Both the position numbers and the translations under genes were made by a program. The notes under the pieces were generated by a model, which was not told the origin of the DNA, ran no database searches, and saw nothing but the letters and a program-made list of their open reading frames with translations. This document shows, piece by piece, positions 12,914 through 20,434 of a DNA stretch of 25,712 bases. Origin of the DNA: Lachnospiraceae bacterium (GTDB lineage: Bacteria > Bacillota_A > Clostridia > Lachnospirales > Lachnospiraceae); the NCBI GenBank assembly GCA_028694115.1, contig JAQUUB010000061.1, positions 1-25,712 on the forward strand, read 5' to 3'. Each line of letters starts with the position of its first letter. The stretch's first letter is position 1.

Positions 12914-14245
12914 ATGTATTTTAAAAGAAAAGCGTATAATCAATTGGTTGAGTGGAAAAGTAATTATGCTGATAAGTATGCAGTTTTGTTGGAGGGCGCA
13001 AGACGAGTTGGAAAGTCAACAATTGCAGAGCAGTTTGCCAAGAACGAGTATAAATCATATATTTTAATAGATTTTTCTAAAGTATCAGATGACGTGAAGT
13101 CTTGTTTTGATGATATATCGGATTTGAATATTTTCTTTTTGCGTTTACAGGCTACAACAGGAGAAGATTTATTTGAAAAAGAATCAGTTATTATTCTTGA
13201 TGAGGTTCAGTTGTATCCAAAAGCAAGACAAGCAATCAAGCATTTTGTAAAAGACGGAAGATATCATTACATTGAGACGGGGTCACTTATTTCGATAAAG
13301 AAAAATATAAAGGATATACTTATCCCTTCAGAAGAAATGAAAATTCAAGTATTTCCAATGGACTATGAAGAGTTTTGTGACGCAACAGGGGGGAATTATA
13401 GGGTATTGGAAGGCGTATATAATACACACAAGAGTATAGGACAGCAAGTTAATCGTAAGTTGATGAGAGATATTCGTATCTATATGGCTGTTGGGGGTAT
13501 GCCTCAAGCTGTAGAAGCTTATGTTGGTGGGAAAAATTTTACTGCAATAGATCGAATAAAGCGTGAAATTATAGGATTATACGAGGAAGATTTTAATAAA
13601 ATTGATTCATCAGGAAGAATTTCTGCAATGTATCATTCTATTCCTGCACAACTTTCGAAAGACGGAAAACGATATTTGATTTCAAAGGCTACCAGTCAGA
13701 GAAAATCCACTTCAGATGATGAAGCACTTTATGATCTCATAGATTCAAAAACAGTATTAGTTTCTTACAATACAACAGATCCCAGGGTGAGTTTATCTCT
13801 AACGAAAGATTTAAATAGTTATAAAATGTATGTTGCAGATACAGGATTATTTGTTACATTGATGTTTATGGATAGACCAACAGCGGACAATGAAATATAT
13901 GCAAAATTGTTGTCAGATAAGTTGCCAGCAAATTTGGGATATTTATATGAGAATCTCGTCGCACAAATTATTTCTGCGACAGGTAGAGAACTCTATTATC
14001 ATACATGGGAAAAGAGGGACAGCACACATTATTATGAAATAGATTTTCTTGTCTCAAAAGGTGCCAAGGTATCTGCAATAGAAGTTAAATCATCTGGAAC
14101 GGGAAAACATGAATCATTAACCGCTTTTAGAGAGGGTTATTCAAAGAATATTAATGAAAGTTATATTCTTTCGCAGAAGGATGTTAACAGAGAAAATGGA
14201 ATTCAATTTTTGCCAGTATATTTGACACCGTTTGTTTTGAGCTAA
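12914..14245 (+). CDS. AAA_14/DUF4143 P-loop ATPase
   Basis: A 443-residue protein with Walker A EGARRVGKS (to residue 35), Walker B IILDEVQLY (D96-E97), an ETGSLISIKKN sensor-like segment, VGGMPQAVEAY near 200, and a C-terminal nuclease-like pattern YYEIDFLVSKG (D377) ... IEVKSSG (E390). It has the same domain order as 11257-12564 but belongs to another subfamily. ATG 12914 has AGGAGGCG five bases upstream. Directly after its stop lies the remnant of yet another DUF4143 protein (14248-14543). Role unknown; expected to bind ATP and possibly nucleic acid. Confidence 0.9.
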   Translation: MYFKRKAYNQLVEWKSNYADKYAVLLEGARRVGKSTIAEQFAKNEYKSYILIDFSKVSDDVKSCFDDISDLNIFFLRLQATTGEDLFEKESVIILDEVQLYPKARQAIKHFVKDGRYHYIETGSLISIKKNIKDILIPSEEMKIQVFPMDYEEFCDATGGNYRVLEGVYNTHKSIGQQVNRKLMRDIRIYMAVGGMPQAVEAYVGGKNFTAIDRIKREIIGLYEEDFNKIDSSGRISAMYHSIPAQLSKDGKRYLISKATSQRKSTSDDEALYDLIDSKTVLVSYNTTDPRVSLSLTKDLNSYKMYVADTGLFVTLMFMDRPTADNEIYAKLLSDKLPANLGYLYENLVAQIISATGRELYYHTWEKRDSTHYYEIDFLVSKGAKVSAIEVKSSGTGKHESLTAFREGYSKNINESYILSQKDVNRENGIQFLPVYLTPFVLS

Positions 14246-14247
14246 GA

Positions 14248-14543
14248 TACAAGTGCATATCCTGCTGAAACAAAAATCGAATTGATAAACAAGAATGGAG
14301 AAGTAAACAACGGAGCCCATTTTGAGAACGCTGTGGCGCAGCAATTGACTGCTAATGAATTCGAAGGCACTTGAGCATTTTATGAGTGTGTCTGATTACC
14401 ACCTTGAAAAGGCATATGTATTCTCCAGTGGAAATATTGAGCAGATTGGTAATGTTGTTTATCTGCCGATATACATGAGTTATCTTTTAAAAGAAAAGAC
14501 AATAGATAAAATGATAGTGGATGTGGATATTGAGGGATTGTAA
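14248..14543 (+). pseudogene. DUF4143 ATPase C-terminal remnant with internal deletion
   Basis: The first frame reads TSAYPAETKIELINKNGEVN, then GAHFENAVAQQLTANEFEG and a stop. An overlapping frame from 14355 reads NSKALEHFMSVSDYHLEKAY, then VFSSGNIEQIGNVVYLPIYM. The first part matches the (N/G)GA.FEN.VAQ.L block and the second the SKAL..F.......AYV.S..N......V.YLP(I/V)Y. end of DUF4143 proteins. The nuclease-like EID...EVK segment that belongs between them is deleted. Its closeness to the intact gene at 12914 suggests a former tandem pair. Confidence 0.7.
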
Positions 14544-14896
14544 TTCGGATTTGCCGAATCGGTACGTCTGATATCGTTGAATAAAAAAATAAAAAAGTAA
14601 TTGTATTCCGACGATGAAATCTAATGAAGTTGCAAAATAATCTGGAGCGATGAGAACCCAATTAAATATGTAGAACTTTCAGAAAATGAAATACCAGCCC
14701 TTGAGAGTGAATGTAAAAAAAGAATGCCAACTGGGATTAAACTTACTGAATTTAAGAATGCGACAATGAATAGTAGCAGAGGAAGAGTGTGGAAAATTAT
14801 TTGGACTAATTATTTTTGAACAGTTTATGATGGATGCCAATGAATGGTATTTTATAAAGACATCCAGGATAAGGAGTAAACAATCCTTTATAGTAT
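14544..14896 (+). pseudogene. Unidentified broken gene(s)
   Basis: A small hairpin (ATTCGG-N5-CCGAAT, 14543-14559) and the TTCCGACGATGAA motif (14606-14618) precede a frame reading IKYVELSENEIPALESECKK, RMPTGIKLTEFKNATMNSSR and VWKIIWTNYF, stop. A shifted frame then reads EQFMMDANEWYFIKTSRI. They look like one protein interrupted by a frameshift. I do not recognise it. Confidence 0.35.
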
Positions 14897-14980
14897 ATGA
14901 CAGGAGATGAAGTATATATTGACGCGGATCCGGAACACATGAAGTATGAGGTATGGATTCCGGTAGTGAAAAAGCAGTAG
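14897..14980 (+). pseudogene. C-terminal tip of a GyrI-like/AraC effector-binding domain
   Basis: Twenty-seven codons, MTGDEVYIDADPEHMKYEVW followed by IPVVKKQ. Effector-binding domains of the AraC/GyrI-like superfamily commonly end with (E/D)....E.W.PV. The rest is missing. It ends 11 bases before the next gene. Confidence 0.45.
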
Positions 14981-14991
14981 AGAAGGAGTAA

Positions 14992-15480
14992 ATGATGGCA
15001 AGTACATATGAAGATTTTTTTAAGACAGTCTCAACAGAAAATATGGATTTTGTAACTAAACTGAATTCTATATTTATGGAAAATGATTGCAAAGTAGAAG
15101 TGAAGGAAGCAAAGCAGGGATATGTAGTGTCTTATTCTTACATGAAAGATAAAAAGAAAATAGCACTTATGAATTACGTATTCCGAAAAAGTGGAATGTT
15201 AGCAAGAATTTATGCAAGACATATTTCTATGTATCAAAACATGTTGGATACTTTTCCGAACAAGATGAAAAAAGAAATGATAAATGCTGTAGACTGCAAA
15301 CGATTAAACGGAATCTCAGAGTGTAGTCCAACCTGTACTGCAGGATATAATTACATACTGGATGGTGCAATTTATAAGAAATGTAAGAACAGTGCATTTT
15401 TCTGGCTAGTAAATAAGGAAAGCATGGAATTTATTGAACAAATGATTGTAAAAGAAGTTGCTTTATGTAATATTGATTAA
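14992..15480 (+). CDS. Unidentified small protein with a C-terminal cysteine cluster
   Basis: 162 residues from ATG 14992 (a second ATG follows at once), with AGAAGGAG five bases upstream. A charged N-terminal half (TYEDFFKTVSTENMDFVTKL; YVVSYSYMKDKKKIALMNYV) precedes VDCKRLNGISECSPTCTAGY and KKCKNSAFFWLVN. The four spaced cysteines (C-x8-C-x3-C ... C) could bind a metal. It has good codon structure and no damage, standing among relics. I recall similar proteins in related anaerobes but no known function, so it is left as hypothetical. Confidence 0.65.
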   Translation: MMASTYEDFFKTVSTENMDFVTKLNSIFMENDCKVEVKEAKQGYVVSYSYMKDKKKIALMNYVFRKSGMLARIYARHISMYQNMLDTFPNKMKKEMINAVDCKRLNGISECSPTCTAGYNYILDGAIYKKCKNSAFFWLVNKESMEFIEQMIVKEVALCNID

Positions 15481-15541
15481 CAAAAATGGCGACTGGATTC
15501 CAAATCGCACAAGATAGGACAGGAAACGTAATGCTTGATTT

Positions 15542-15679
15542 GATATTATATGGAAATACGATCCAGCTTATTTTGCAAGAGGTGAAAAGGTGGATCCGGC
15601 ATCACTTGTTTGCTCTTTCCAAGGGAATCATGATGAGAGAATCGAGATGTGTACAGAAGAATTATTAGAGGAATTGTAA
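15542..15679 (+). pseudogene. AbiEi-like C-terminal fragment (fourth cassette copy)
   Basis: The frame reads DIIWKYDPAYFARGEKVDPA, then SLVCSF and DERIEMCTEELLEEL, stop. It aligns without gaps to the last 40 or so residues of the intact protein (LWKYGPEYFAKNGAVDPVSL…DERIEMCIEELLEEL). The upstream part is gone; 15481-15541 is unassigned debris. The stop is followed at once by the ATG of the partner remnant. Confidence 0.8.
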
Positions 15680-15852
15680 ATGGTACCAGGAATAGATACA
15701 TTTAGGATATAATTTAGAAGTTGAAGAGGGAATTATTCCAATTCACATTGATGATGACACATCAAGCTTAGAGGGAGCTAAAGTGGAATCTTTTGGTCTT
15801 GCCATTTGATCGAAATAAGGGTGTGGAGCTATTACAAGAAATTTATTTATAG
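15680..15852 (+). pseudogene. AbiEii-like nucleotidyltransferase, shredded remnant
   Basis: Start-proximal MVPGIDTF (15680 on) is joined to LGYNLEVEEGIIPIHIDDDT (matching PGYHLEIEEGIIPIHIDDDT of the copy at 4589) and then, after another deletion, to LPFDRNKGVELLQEIYL, stop (15850-15852), matching the other copy's last 17 residues with three changes. Both catalytic motifs and the central helices are absent. Confidence 0.8.
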
Positions 15853-15950
15853 TATAGAGATAATCAAATTAAATATAAGGACGGTTAATTACCGACCATC
15901 TTACGAAAGTCGAAAGGACCCATAAGTATAACCCTTTCATAGCATGTAAT

Positions 15951-15978
15951 TTTACATTAATTTTACAAAAATTTCTAA
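15951..15978 (+). promoter_or_regulatory. PhoP-box-like repeats upstream of ppk1
   Basis: TTTACA (15951), 5 bases, TTTACA (15962), 5 bases, TTCTAA (15973): 11-bp period. PhoP of Firmicutes binds direct TT(A/T/C)ACA repeats with about 5-bp gaps. Polyphosphate kinase is a natural phosphate-regulon member. AT-rich DNA gives such boxes by chance, so this is tentative. The 257-bp gap before ppk1 (15853-16109) has no gene; a -10-like TAGAAT is at 16011. Confidence 0.4.
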
Positions 15979-16109
15979 AAAAATTGATAGTTGAAAAATG
16001 TTGATTCATGTAGAATAAAAAGTCAAAATGCACTCACTTTATCAAATTATCGCAATGTAAGGAACAAGTATTAGATGGGACGAGACAGGAAAAGGAGATT
16101 ATCAAGCAA

Positions 16110-18197
16110 ATGAAAAAAAATAAACTTAAAACAGAACCATATATGATGAATCGAGAATTATCATGGCTGAAGTTTAACGAAAGAGTTCTAAATGAGGCTG
16201 GAAATCCGAGAGTACCATTAGCAGAACGCTTGACATTTGCATCCATCTATCAGTCGAATCTGGATGAATTCTATATGGTACGTGTTGGTACCCTGATGGA
16301 TCAGATGAATGCATTGGAAGAAGTTCGTGAAAATAAAACCAATATGACCAGTAAAGAGCAGGTAACAGCAATTATTAAAGCAACGAGAACTTTAGATCAG
16401 AAAAAAGAAGTCATTTATGAGCAGTTAATGGGGGAACTTGAACCGAAAGGAATTCGAATCATCAACTTTAATAAGTTGTCTGGTGAAGAAGGGGAACTGC
16501 TTGAGACTTACTTTGATCACGAAATCGCCCCTTACTTGTCTGCGAATATTATTAGCAAACAACAGCCTTTTCCTTTTTTAAAGAATAATGAGATATATGC
16601 AGTGGCATTACTTGGAACGAAAAGTAGAAAAACAAAAGCGGCTATTATTCCATGCAGTAACAATGTATTTAAAAGACTTATTGATATTCCAACCAGACCA
16701 GGAACATTTATGCTTTCCGAAGAACTGATTCTTCATTTCCTGCCTAAATTATTCCAGCAATATGAAATTATTGAGAAATCACTTCTTCGAATCACTAGAA
16801 ATGCAGACATCGATACGGAAACGATTTATGATGAAGATATGGACTATCGTGATGCAATGGAGAATCTAGTGAAAAAGAGAAAACGAATGAATCCTGTTCG
16901 AATGGAACTCTCCAGGGTAATTAACGAAAAATTAATTCAAGAAATATGTAAATATATTCACATGGAGAAAAGCCATGTTTTTATGTCAAGAGTACCGTTT
17001 GATATGTCCTTTGTATTTTCTATTCAGAATTATTTGAGAGTTCAGGGACAGGAGGAGCTGTTTTATCAGAAGAAAAATCCTCGAATGACAGCAGAACTAA
17101 ATGAGAAAGAAAGTCTGATCTCACAGATTGAAAAGAAAGATGTGTTATTGACGTATCCATTTGAGAATATTAAATCTTTTACAAATTTACTTCATGAAGC
17201 AGCAAAAGATGATTCTGTTGTGTCCATTAAGATGACACTATATCGTCTGGCAGATCGCAGTGAGATTGTTGATACATTAGTGGAGGCAGCGGAAAATGGA
17301 AAAGAAGTAGTCGTACTTGTGGAACTGCGTGCAAGATTTGATGAGGAGAGTAATATAGAATATTCCAGAAAGCTTGAAGAAGCTGGATGTCGAGTGATAT
17401 ATGGATTAAATGGTTTGAAGGTACATTCCAAGCTTTGTCTTATTACTAGAAAAACTGAGGAAGGTCTTGCTTACATTACACAGATCGGAACAGGAAATTA
17501 TAATGAAAAGACTTCAAAGCTTTACACAGACCTATCATTAATTACATCGACTTCAGAAATAGGAAAAGAAGCGGCAGAGGTATTCGCATGTTTACTGCGT
17601 GGAGAAACTATTGAGGAAACACATCAATTGCTTGTTGCACCAAAATGCCTTCAAAATAAAGTGATTGCAATGATTGATGATGAAATTCAGCATGCCCAAA
17701 ACGGCGAAGATGCTTATGTTGGAATTAAGATTAATTCCTTAACAGATAAGACAATTATTGATAAACTTGTAGAAGCATCACAAGCAGGTGTGAAGATAGA
17801 GATGATTGTCCGCGGAATCTGTTGTCTTATCCCCGAAATCAAGGGATATACAGAGAATATTAAGGTGATTAGCATTGTTGGAAGATACTTGGAACATTCA
17901 CGTATTTATCGCTTTGGAACACCAGAAAGAGAAAAGGTGTATCTTGCATCTGCAGACTATATGACAAGAAACACCGTACGTCGTGTGGAGGTAGCAGCAC
18001 CTGTTCTGGATGAAAAATCACGAAAAAGATTGGACTGGATGTTTGATACCATGATGTGTGATGATGAAAAAGGCAAGCATCTTACATCAAAAGGCATTTA
18101 TGAGAATCGTAATTTGAGTGAAGTTAAATTGGATTCGCAGGAATTGTTTTATGCAATGGCTTACAGTAATGCTGAGAACAATGAAAACGGGAAATAG
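16110..18197 (+). CDS. ppk1: Polyphosphate kinase 1
   Basis: 695 residues, the usual PPK1 length. It catalyses reversible transfer of the ATP gamma-phosphate to polyphosphate. The N-terminal signature YMMNRELSWLKFNERVLNEA is followed by the head domain and two phospholipase-D-like catalytic domains: GLNGLKVHSKLCLI with the autophosphorylated histidine near residue 439, IGTGNYNEKTSKLYTDL, and RYLEHSRIY with the second conserved histidine near residue 596. Start: ATG 16110, AAGGAG 12 bases upstream. It marks the return to ordinary chromosomal genes after the accessory region. PhoP-box-like repeats lie upstream. Polyphosphate also modulates stress responses, which may matter next to toxin modules, but no link is shown. 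Confidence 0.97.
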   Translation: MKKNKLKTEPYMMNRELSWLKFNERVLNEAGNPRVPLAERLTFASIYQSNLDEFYMVRVGTLMDQMNALEEVRENKTNMTSKEQVTAIIKATRTLDQKKEVIYEQLMGELEPKGIRIINFNKLSGEEGELLETYFDHEIAPYLSANIISKQQPFPFLKNNEIYAVALLGTKSRKTKAAIIPCSNNVFKRLIDIPTRPGTFMLSEELILHFLPKLFQQYEIIEKSLLRITRNADIDTETIYDEDMDYRDAMENLVKKRKRMNPVRMELSRVINEKLIQEICKYIHMEKSHVFMSRVPFDMSFVFSIQNYLRVQGQEELFYQKKNPRMTAELNEKESLISQIEKKDVLLTYPFENIKSFTNLLHEAAKDDSVVSIKMTLYRLADRSEIVDTLVEAAENGKEVVVLVELRARFDEESNIEYSRKLEEAGCRVIYGLNGLKVHSKLCLITRKTEEGLAYITQIGTGNYNEKTSKLYTDLSLITSTSEIGKEAAEVFACLLRGETIEETHQLLVAPKCLQNKVIAMIDDEIQHAQNGEDAYVGIKINSLTDKTIIDKLVEASQAGVKIEMIVRGICCLIPEIKGYTENIKVISIVGRYLEHSRIYRFGTPEREKVYLASADYMTRNTVRRVEVAAPVLDEKSRKRLDWMFDTMMCDDEKGKHLTSKGIYENRNLSEVKLDSQELFYAMAYSNAENNENGK

Positions 18198-18207
18198 CTA
18201 TAATAAT

Positions 18208-18235
18208 TTTACAACAATTTCATATAGACTATACA
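18208..18235 (+). promoter_or_regulatory. PhoP-box-like repeats upstream of the PIN-PhoH gene
   Basis: TTTACA (18208), 5 bases, TTCATA (18219), 5 bases, TATACA (18230): again an 11-bp period in the 123-bp gap after ppk1. Tentative. Confidence 0.3.
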
Positions 18236-18320
18236 TATGCATGATAGCGCCATTTTTTCGAACATGCTACGCTAATTTTGGAAACGTAGATAATCAATCA
18301 GAAAAGGAGTGTTCGAATAT

Positions 18321-19697
18321 ATGACAAAAACCTATGTAATCGATACCAATGTACTGATCCAGGCACCATATGCAATTGAATGTTTTGAAGACAATAATCT
18401 TGTGATTCCGCTAGTGGTATTAGAAGAATTAGATGGTTTAAAGAAGTCAGAAGGTGAAAAAGGCGTCAATGCAAGAGCGGCAGTTCGCAGATTAGAAGGA
18501 TACAGACAAAAGGGTGATTTATTACAAGGTGTAGAGCTTCCTGGTGGAGGTGTTTTAAGAATTGAAAAGAATTTTGTGCAGGCAGAACTTCCACCTGATC
18601 TTCCAGATGATAAACCAGACAACAGAATATTAAAGGTATGTAAAGGACTTAGTGAAACCGTACCGGAAATACAAGTCATTCTTGTGACAAAGGATTTGGT
18701 TTTGCGATTAAAAGCACAAATTCTTGGAATCAAAGCAGAAGATTTTGAGAGAGAACAAATATCGGATGATGATGCCCAATATACAGGACGAACAGAAGCG
18801 TATTTTCCAGAAGATATGGCAAAGGATTTTAAGAAAAATGGAATTTCCATTACAGCTGCTTATCAAAGTGATGATGAGGGAAATCATATCATACCGAAAT
18901 TCCATGAAAATGAATTTGTAATTCTAAAACCTGATCAGTCCACGAAAAAGACGCTTTTAGGAAGAGTTTCAGGAAATAAAATTGTTCCTTTAGCATATAA
19001 AAAAAGCAAGCCATATGGAGTATCACCTAGAAATGTAGGACAATACTTTATGCAGGAAGCACTTATGACAGACACAGAGAAAGCACCACTGGTAATCATC
19101 AAAGGTATGGCGGGAACAGCTAAGACTTTTTATTCTCTTGCTGTTGGAATGGAGAAAGTATATAACAATCCAACAAAAGAATATCGTCGTATGATTGTCT
19201 GCAGACCGAATGCACAGTTTGATGATGATATTGGATTTCTTCCAGGAAATGAAAAAGAAAAGATTGCACCGCTTATGCGTCCGATTATTGATAACTTGGA
19301 ACAAATTCTTGATTCTGATGAAAAGAAGAGATATGACAATGAAGAAGAATTAAGCGATAAAATCGCAGAAGTGTTTGAAAGAGGTATTATTCAGACCGAG
19401 GCACTAAATTTTATTCGAGGTCGTTCGATTGCACAAACATATTTAATCATTGATGAAGCACAAAATATGACGCCAAATCAGGTGAAGGGGATAATTACCA
19501 GGGCAGGTCAGGGAACGAAGATTATTTTGCTTGGCGACCCTCATCAGATTGATAAACCGTTTTTAGATGAGAGAACAAATGGACTCAGTTATGCAGCAAA
19601 ACACATGATGGACAGCAGTCTTTGCTGGCAGATTACATTATCAGCAGAAGAATGTGAAAGGTCTGTTCTTGCAATGGACGCAGTAAAAAGATTATAA
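18321..19697 (+). CDS. PIN-domain PhoH-family ATPase (PhoH2/YlaK type)
   Basis: 458 residues from ATG 18321, with AAGGAG 11 bases upstream; a GTG at 18309 overlaps that site and is less likely. The N-terminal PIN domain has VIDTNVLI with the first metal-binding aspartate at residue 6-7, LEELDGLK and, further on, DNRIL and VTKD acidic positions. The C-terminal PhoH ATPase domain has Walker A KGMAGTAKT (about residues 261-269) and Walker B LIIDEAQNM (about 375). Proteins of this kind couple an RNase fold with an ATPase/helicase and are reported as RNA-unwinding nucleases. It lies between ppk1 and an HD hydrolase in a same-strand cluster. Confidence 0.93.
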   Translation: MTKTYVIDTNVLIQAPYAIECFEDNNLVIPLVVLEELDGLKKSEGEKGVNARAAVRRLEGYRQKGDLLQGVELPGGGVLRIEKNFVQAELPPDLPDDKPDNRILKVCKGLSETVPEIQVILVTKDLVLRLKAQILGIKAEDFEREQISDDDAQYTGRTEAYFPEDMAKDFKKNGISITAAYQSDDEGNHIIPKFHENEFVILKPDQSTKKTLLGRVSGNKIVPLAYKKSKPYGVSPRNVGQYFMQEALMTDTEKAPLVIIKGMAGTAKTFYSLAVGMEKVYNNPTKEYRRMIVCRPNAQFDDDIGFLPGNEKEKIAPLMRPIIDNLEQILDSDEKKRYDNEEELSDKIAEVFERGIIQTEALNFIRGRSIAQTYLIIDEAQNMTPNQVKGIITRAGQGTKIILLGDPHQIDKPFLDERTNGLSYAAKHMMDSSLCWQITLSAEECERSVLAMDAVKRL

Positions 19698-19716
19698 TGG
19701 GAAGGAATTTACATAT

Positions 19717-20373
19717 TTGACATACAAAGAGATAACGCATAATAAAGAAATTAATACATATTTAAACAAAGGAAATGCGAACCTTGGGCAGCTTGGATAT
19801 ACCGATCATTCTCAAGCTCACTGTGTACAGGTGGCGCATCAAGCCGGAAAGATTTTGGAAAGATTCGGATATTCAGAACATGAAATCGAATTAGTTACAA
19901 TCGCGGGATACATGCATGATATTGGAAATGCAATCAATCGAACACATCATGCCGAATATGGTGCACTTCTTGCAAATGATTTACTAAAAGAAACGAACAT
20001 GTCATTGGAAGATCGTGTTACAATTGTATCTGCAATTGGTAATCACGATGAGTCAACGGGAAGTCCGGAGGACATTATTTCGGCTGCTCTTATTATTGCG
20101 GATAAGACAGATGTCAGACGTAGCAGAGTACGTCAGAAGGAGAAATCTTCCTTTGATATCCATGATCGCGTAAATTACGCGGTTACGGAGACAAAATTGA
20201 AGATTGCAAAGGATCAATCGGTGATTGCATTAAACCTCCAAATCGATGAAAGTATATGTTCCATGTATGATTATTTTGAGATTTTTCTTGGAAGGATGAT
20301 ATTGTGCAGAAAGTCAGCAGAGATTCTTGGAACAACGTTTAAACTGACTGCGAATGGGCGAAAAGTTTTGTAA
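19717..20373 (+). CDS. HD-domain phosphohydrolase
   Basis: 218 residues. The frame is closed by the upstream gene's TAA and the only start is TTG 19717, with GGAAGG ten bases upstream. HD superfamily metal site: H31/H35 (YTDHSQAH), H67-D68 (GYMHDIGN), NRTHHAEYG, GNHDES and ADKTDVRR, in the usual order. Expected to hydrolyse phosphomonoesters or phosphodiesters, perhaps nucleotides; the substrate cannot be told. It starts 20 bases after the PIN-PhoH gene, so the two are probably co-transcribed, and ends at a strong terminator. Confidence 0.85.
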   Translation: MTYKEITHNKEINTYLNKGNANLGQLGYTDHSQAHCVQVAHQAGKILERFGYSEHEIELVTIAGYMHDIGNAINRTHHAEYGALLANDLLKETNMSLEDRVTIVSAIGNHDESTGSPEDIISAALIIADKTDVRRSRVRQKEKSSFDIHDRVNYAVTETKLKIAKDQSVIALNLQIDESICSMYDYFEIFLGRMILCRKSAEILGTTFKLTANGRKVL

Positions 20374-20393
20374 TAGAGTATAACAAAAGAAAA

Positions 20394-20433
20394 CAGGCAA
20401 TCAAACAGAGAAATTTGATTGCCTGGCTATTGT
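20394..20433. terminator. Bidirectional intrinsic terminator
   Basis: CAGGCAATCAAA (20394-20405) pairs perfectly with TTTGATTGCCTG (20414-20425) around an 8-nt loop. T-rich sequence follows on the + strand (TATTGTTTT) and A-rich sequence precedes it, giving a T-run on the minus strand. It ends both the HD gene and the convergent lipoprotein gene. Confidence 0.9.
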
Positions 20434-20434
20434 T

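Noticed and set aside
11257..14245. Recent tandem duplication of the two DUF4143 ATPases
   Set aside because: Apart from the P-loop, Walker B and nuclease-like motifs the proteins differ widely, so they are distinct subfamilies.
14679..15092. A 137-codon minus-strand frame across the AraC remnant and the next gene
   Set aside because: It overlaps a well-supported plus-strand gene with a good ribosome site, and its composition looks like antisense noise.
18332..18850. A 172-codon minus-strand frame inside the PIN-PhoH gene
   Set aside because: It lies antisense to a clearly conserved gene, is serine/proline-rich low-quality sequence and has no promoter or ribosome site.
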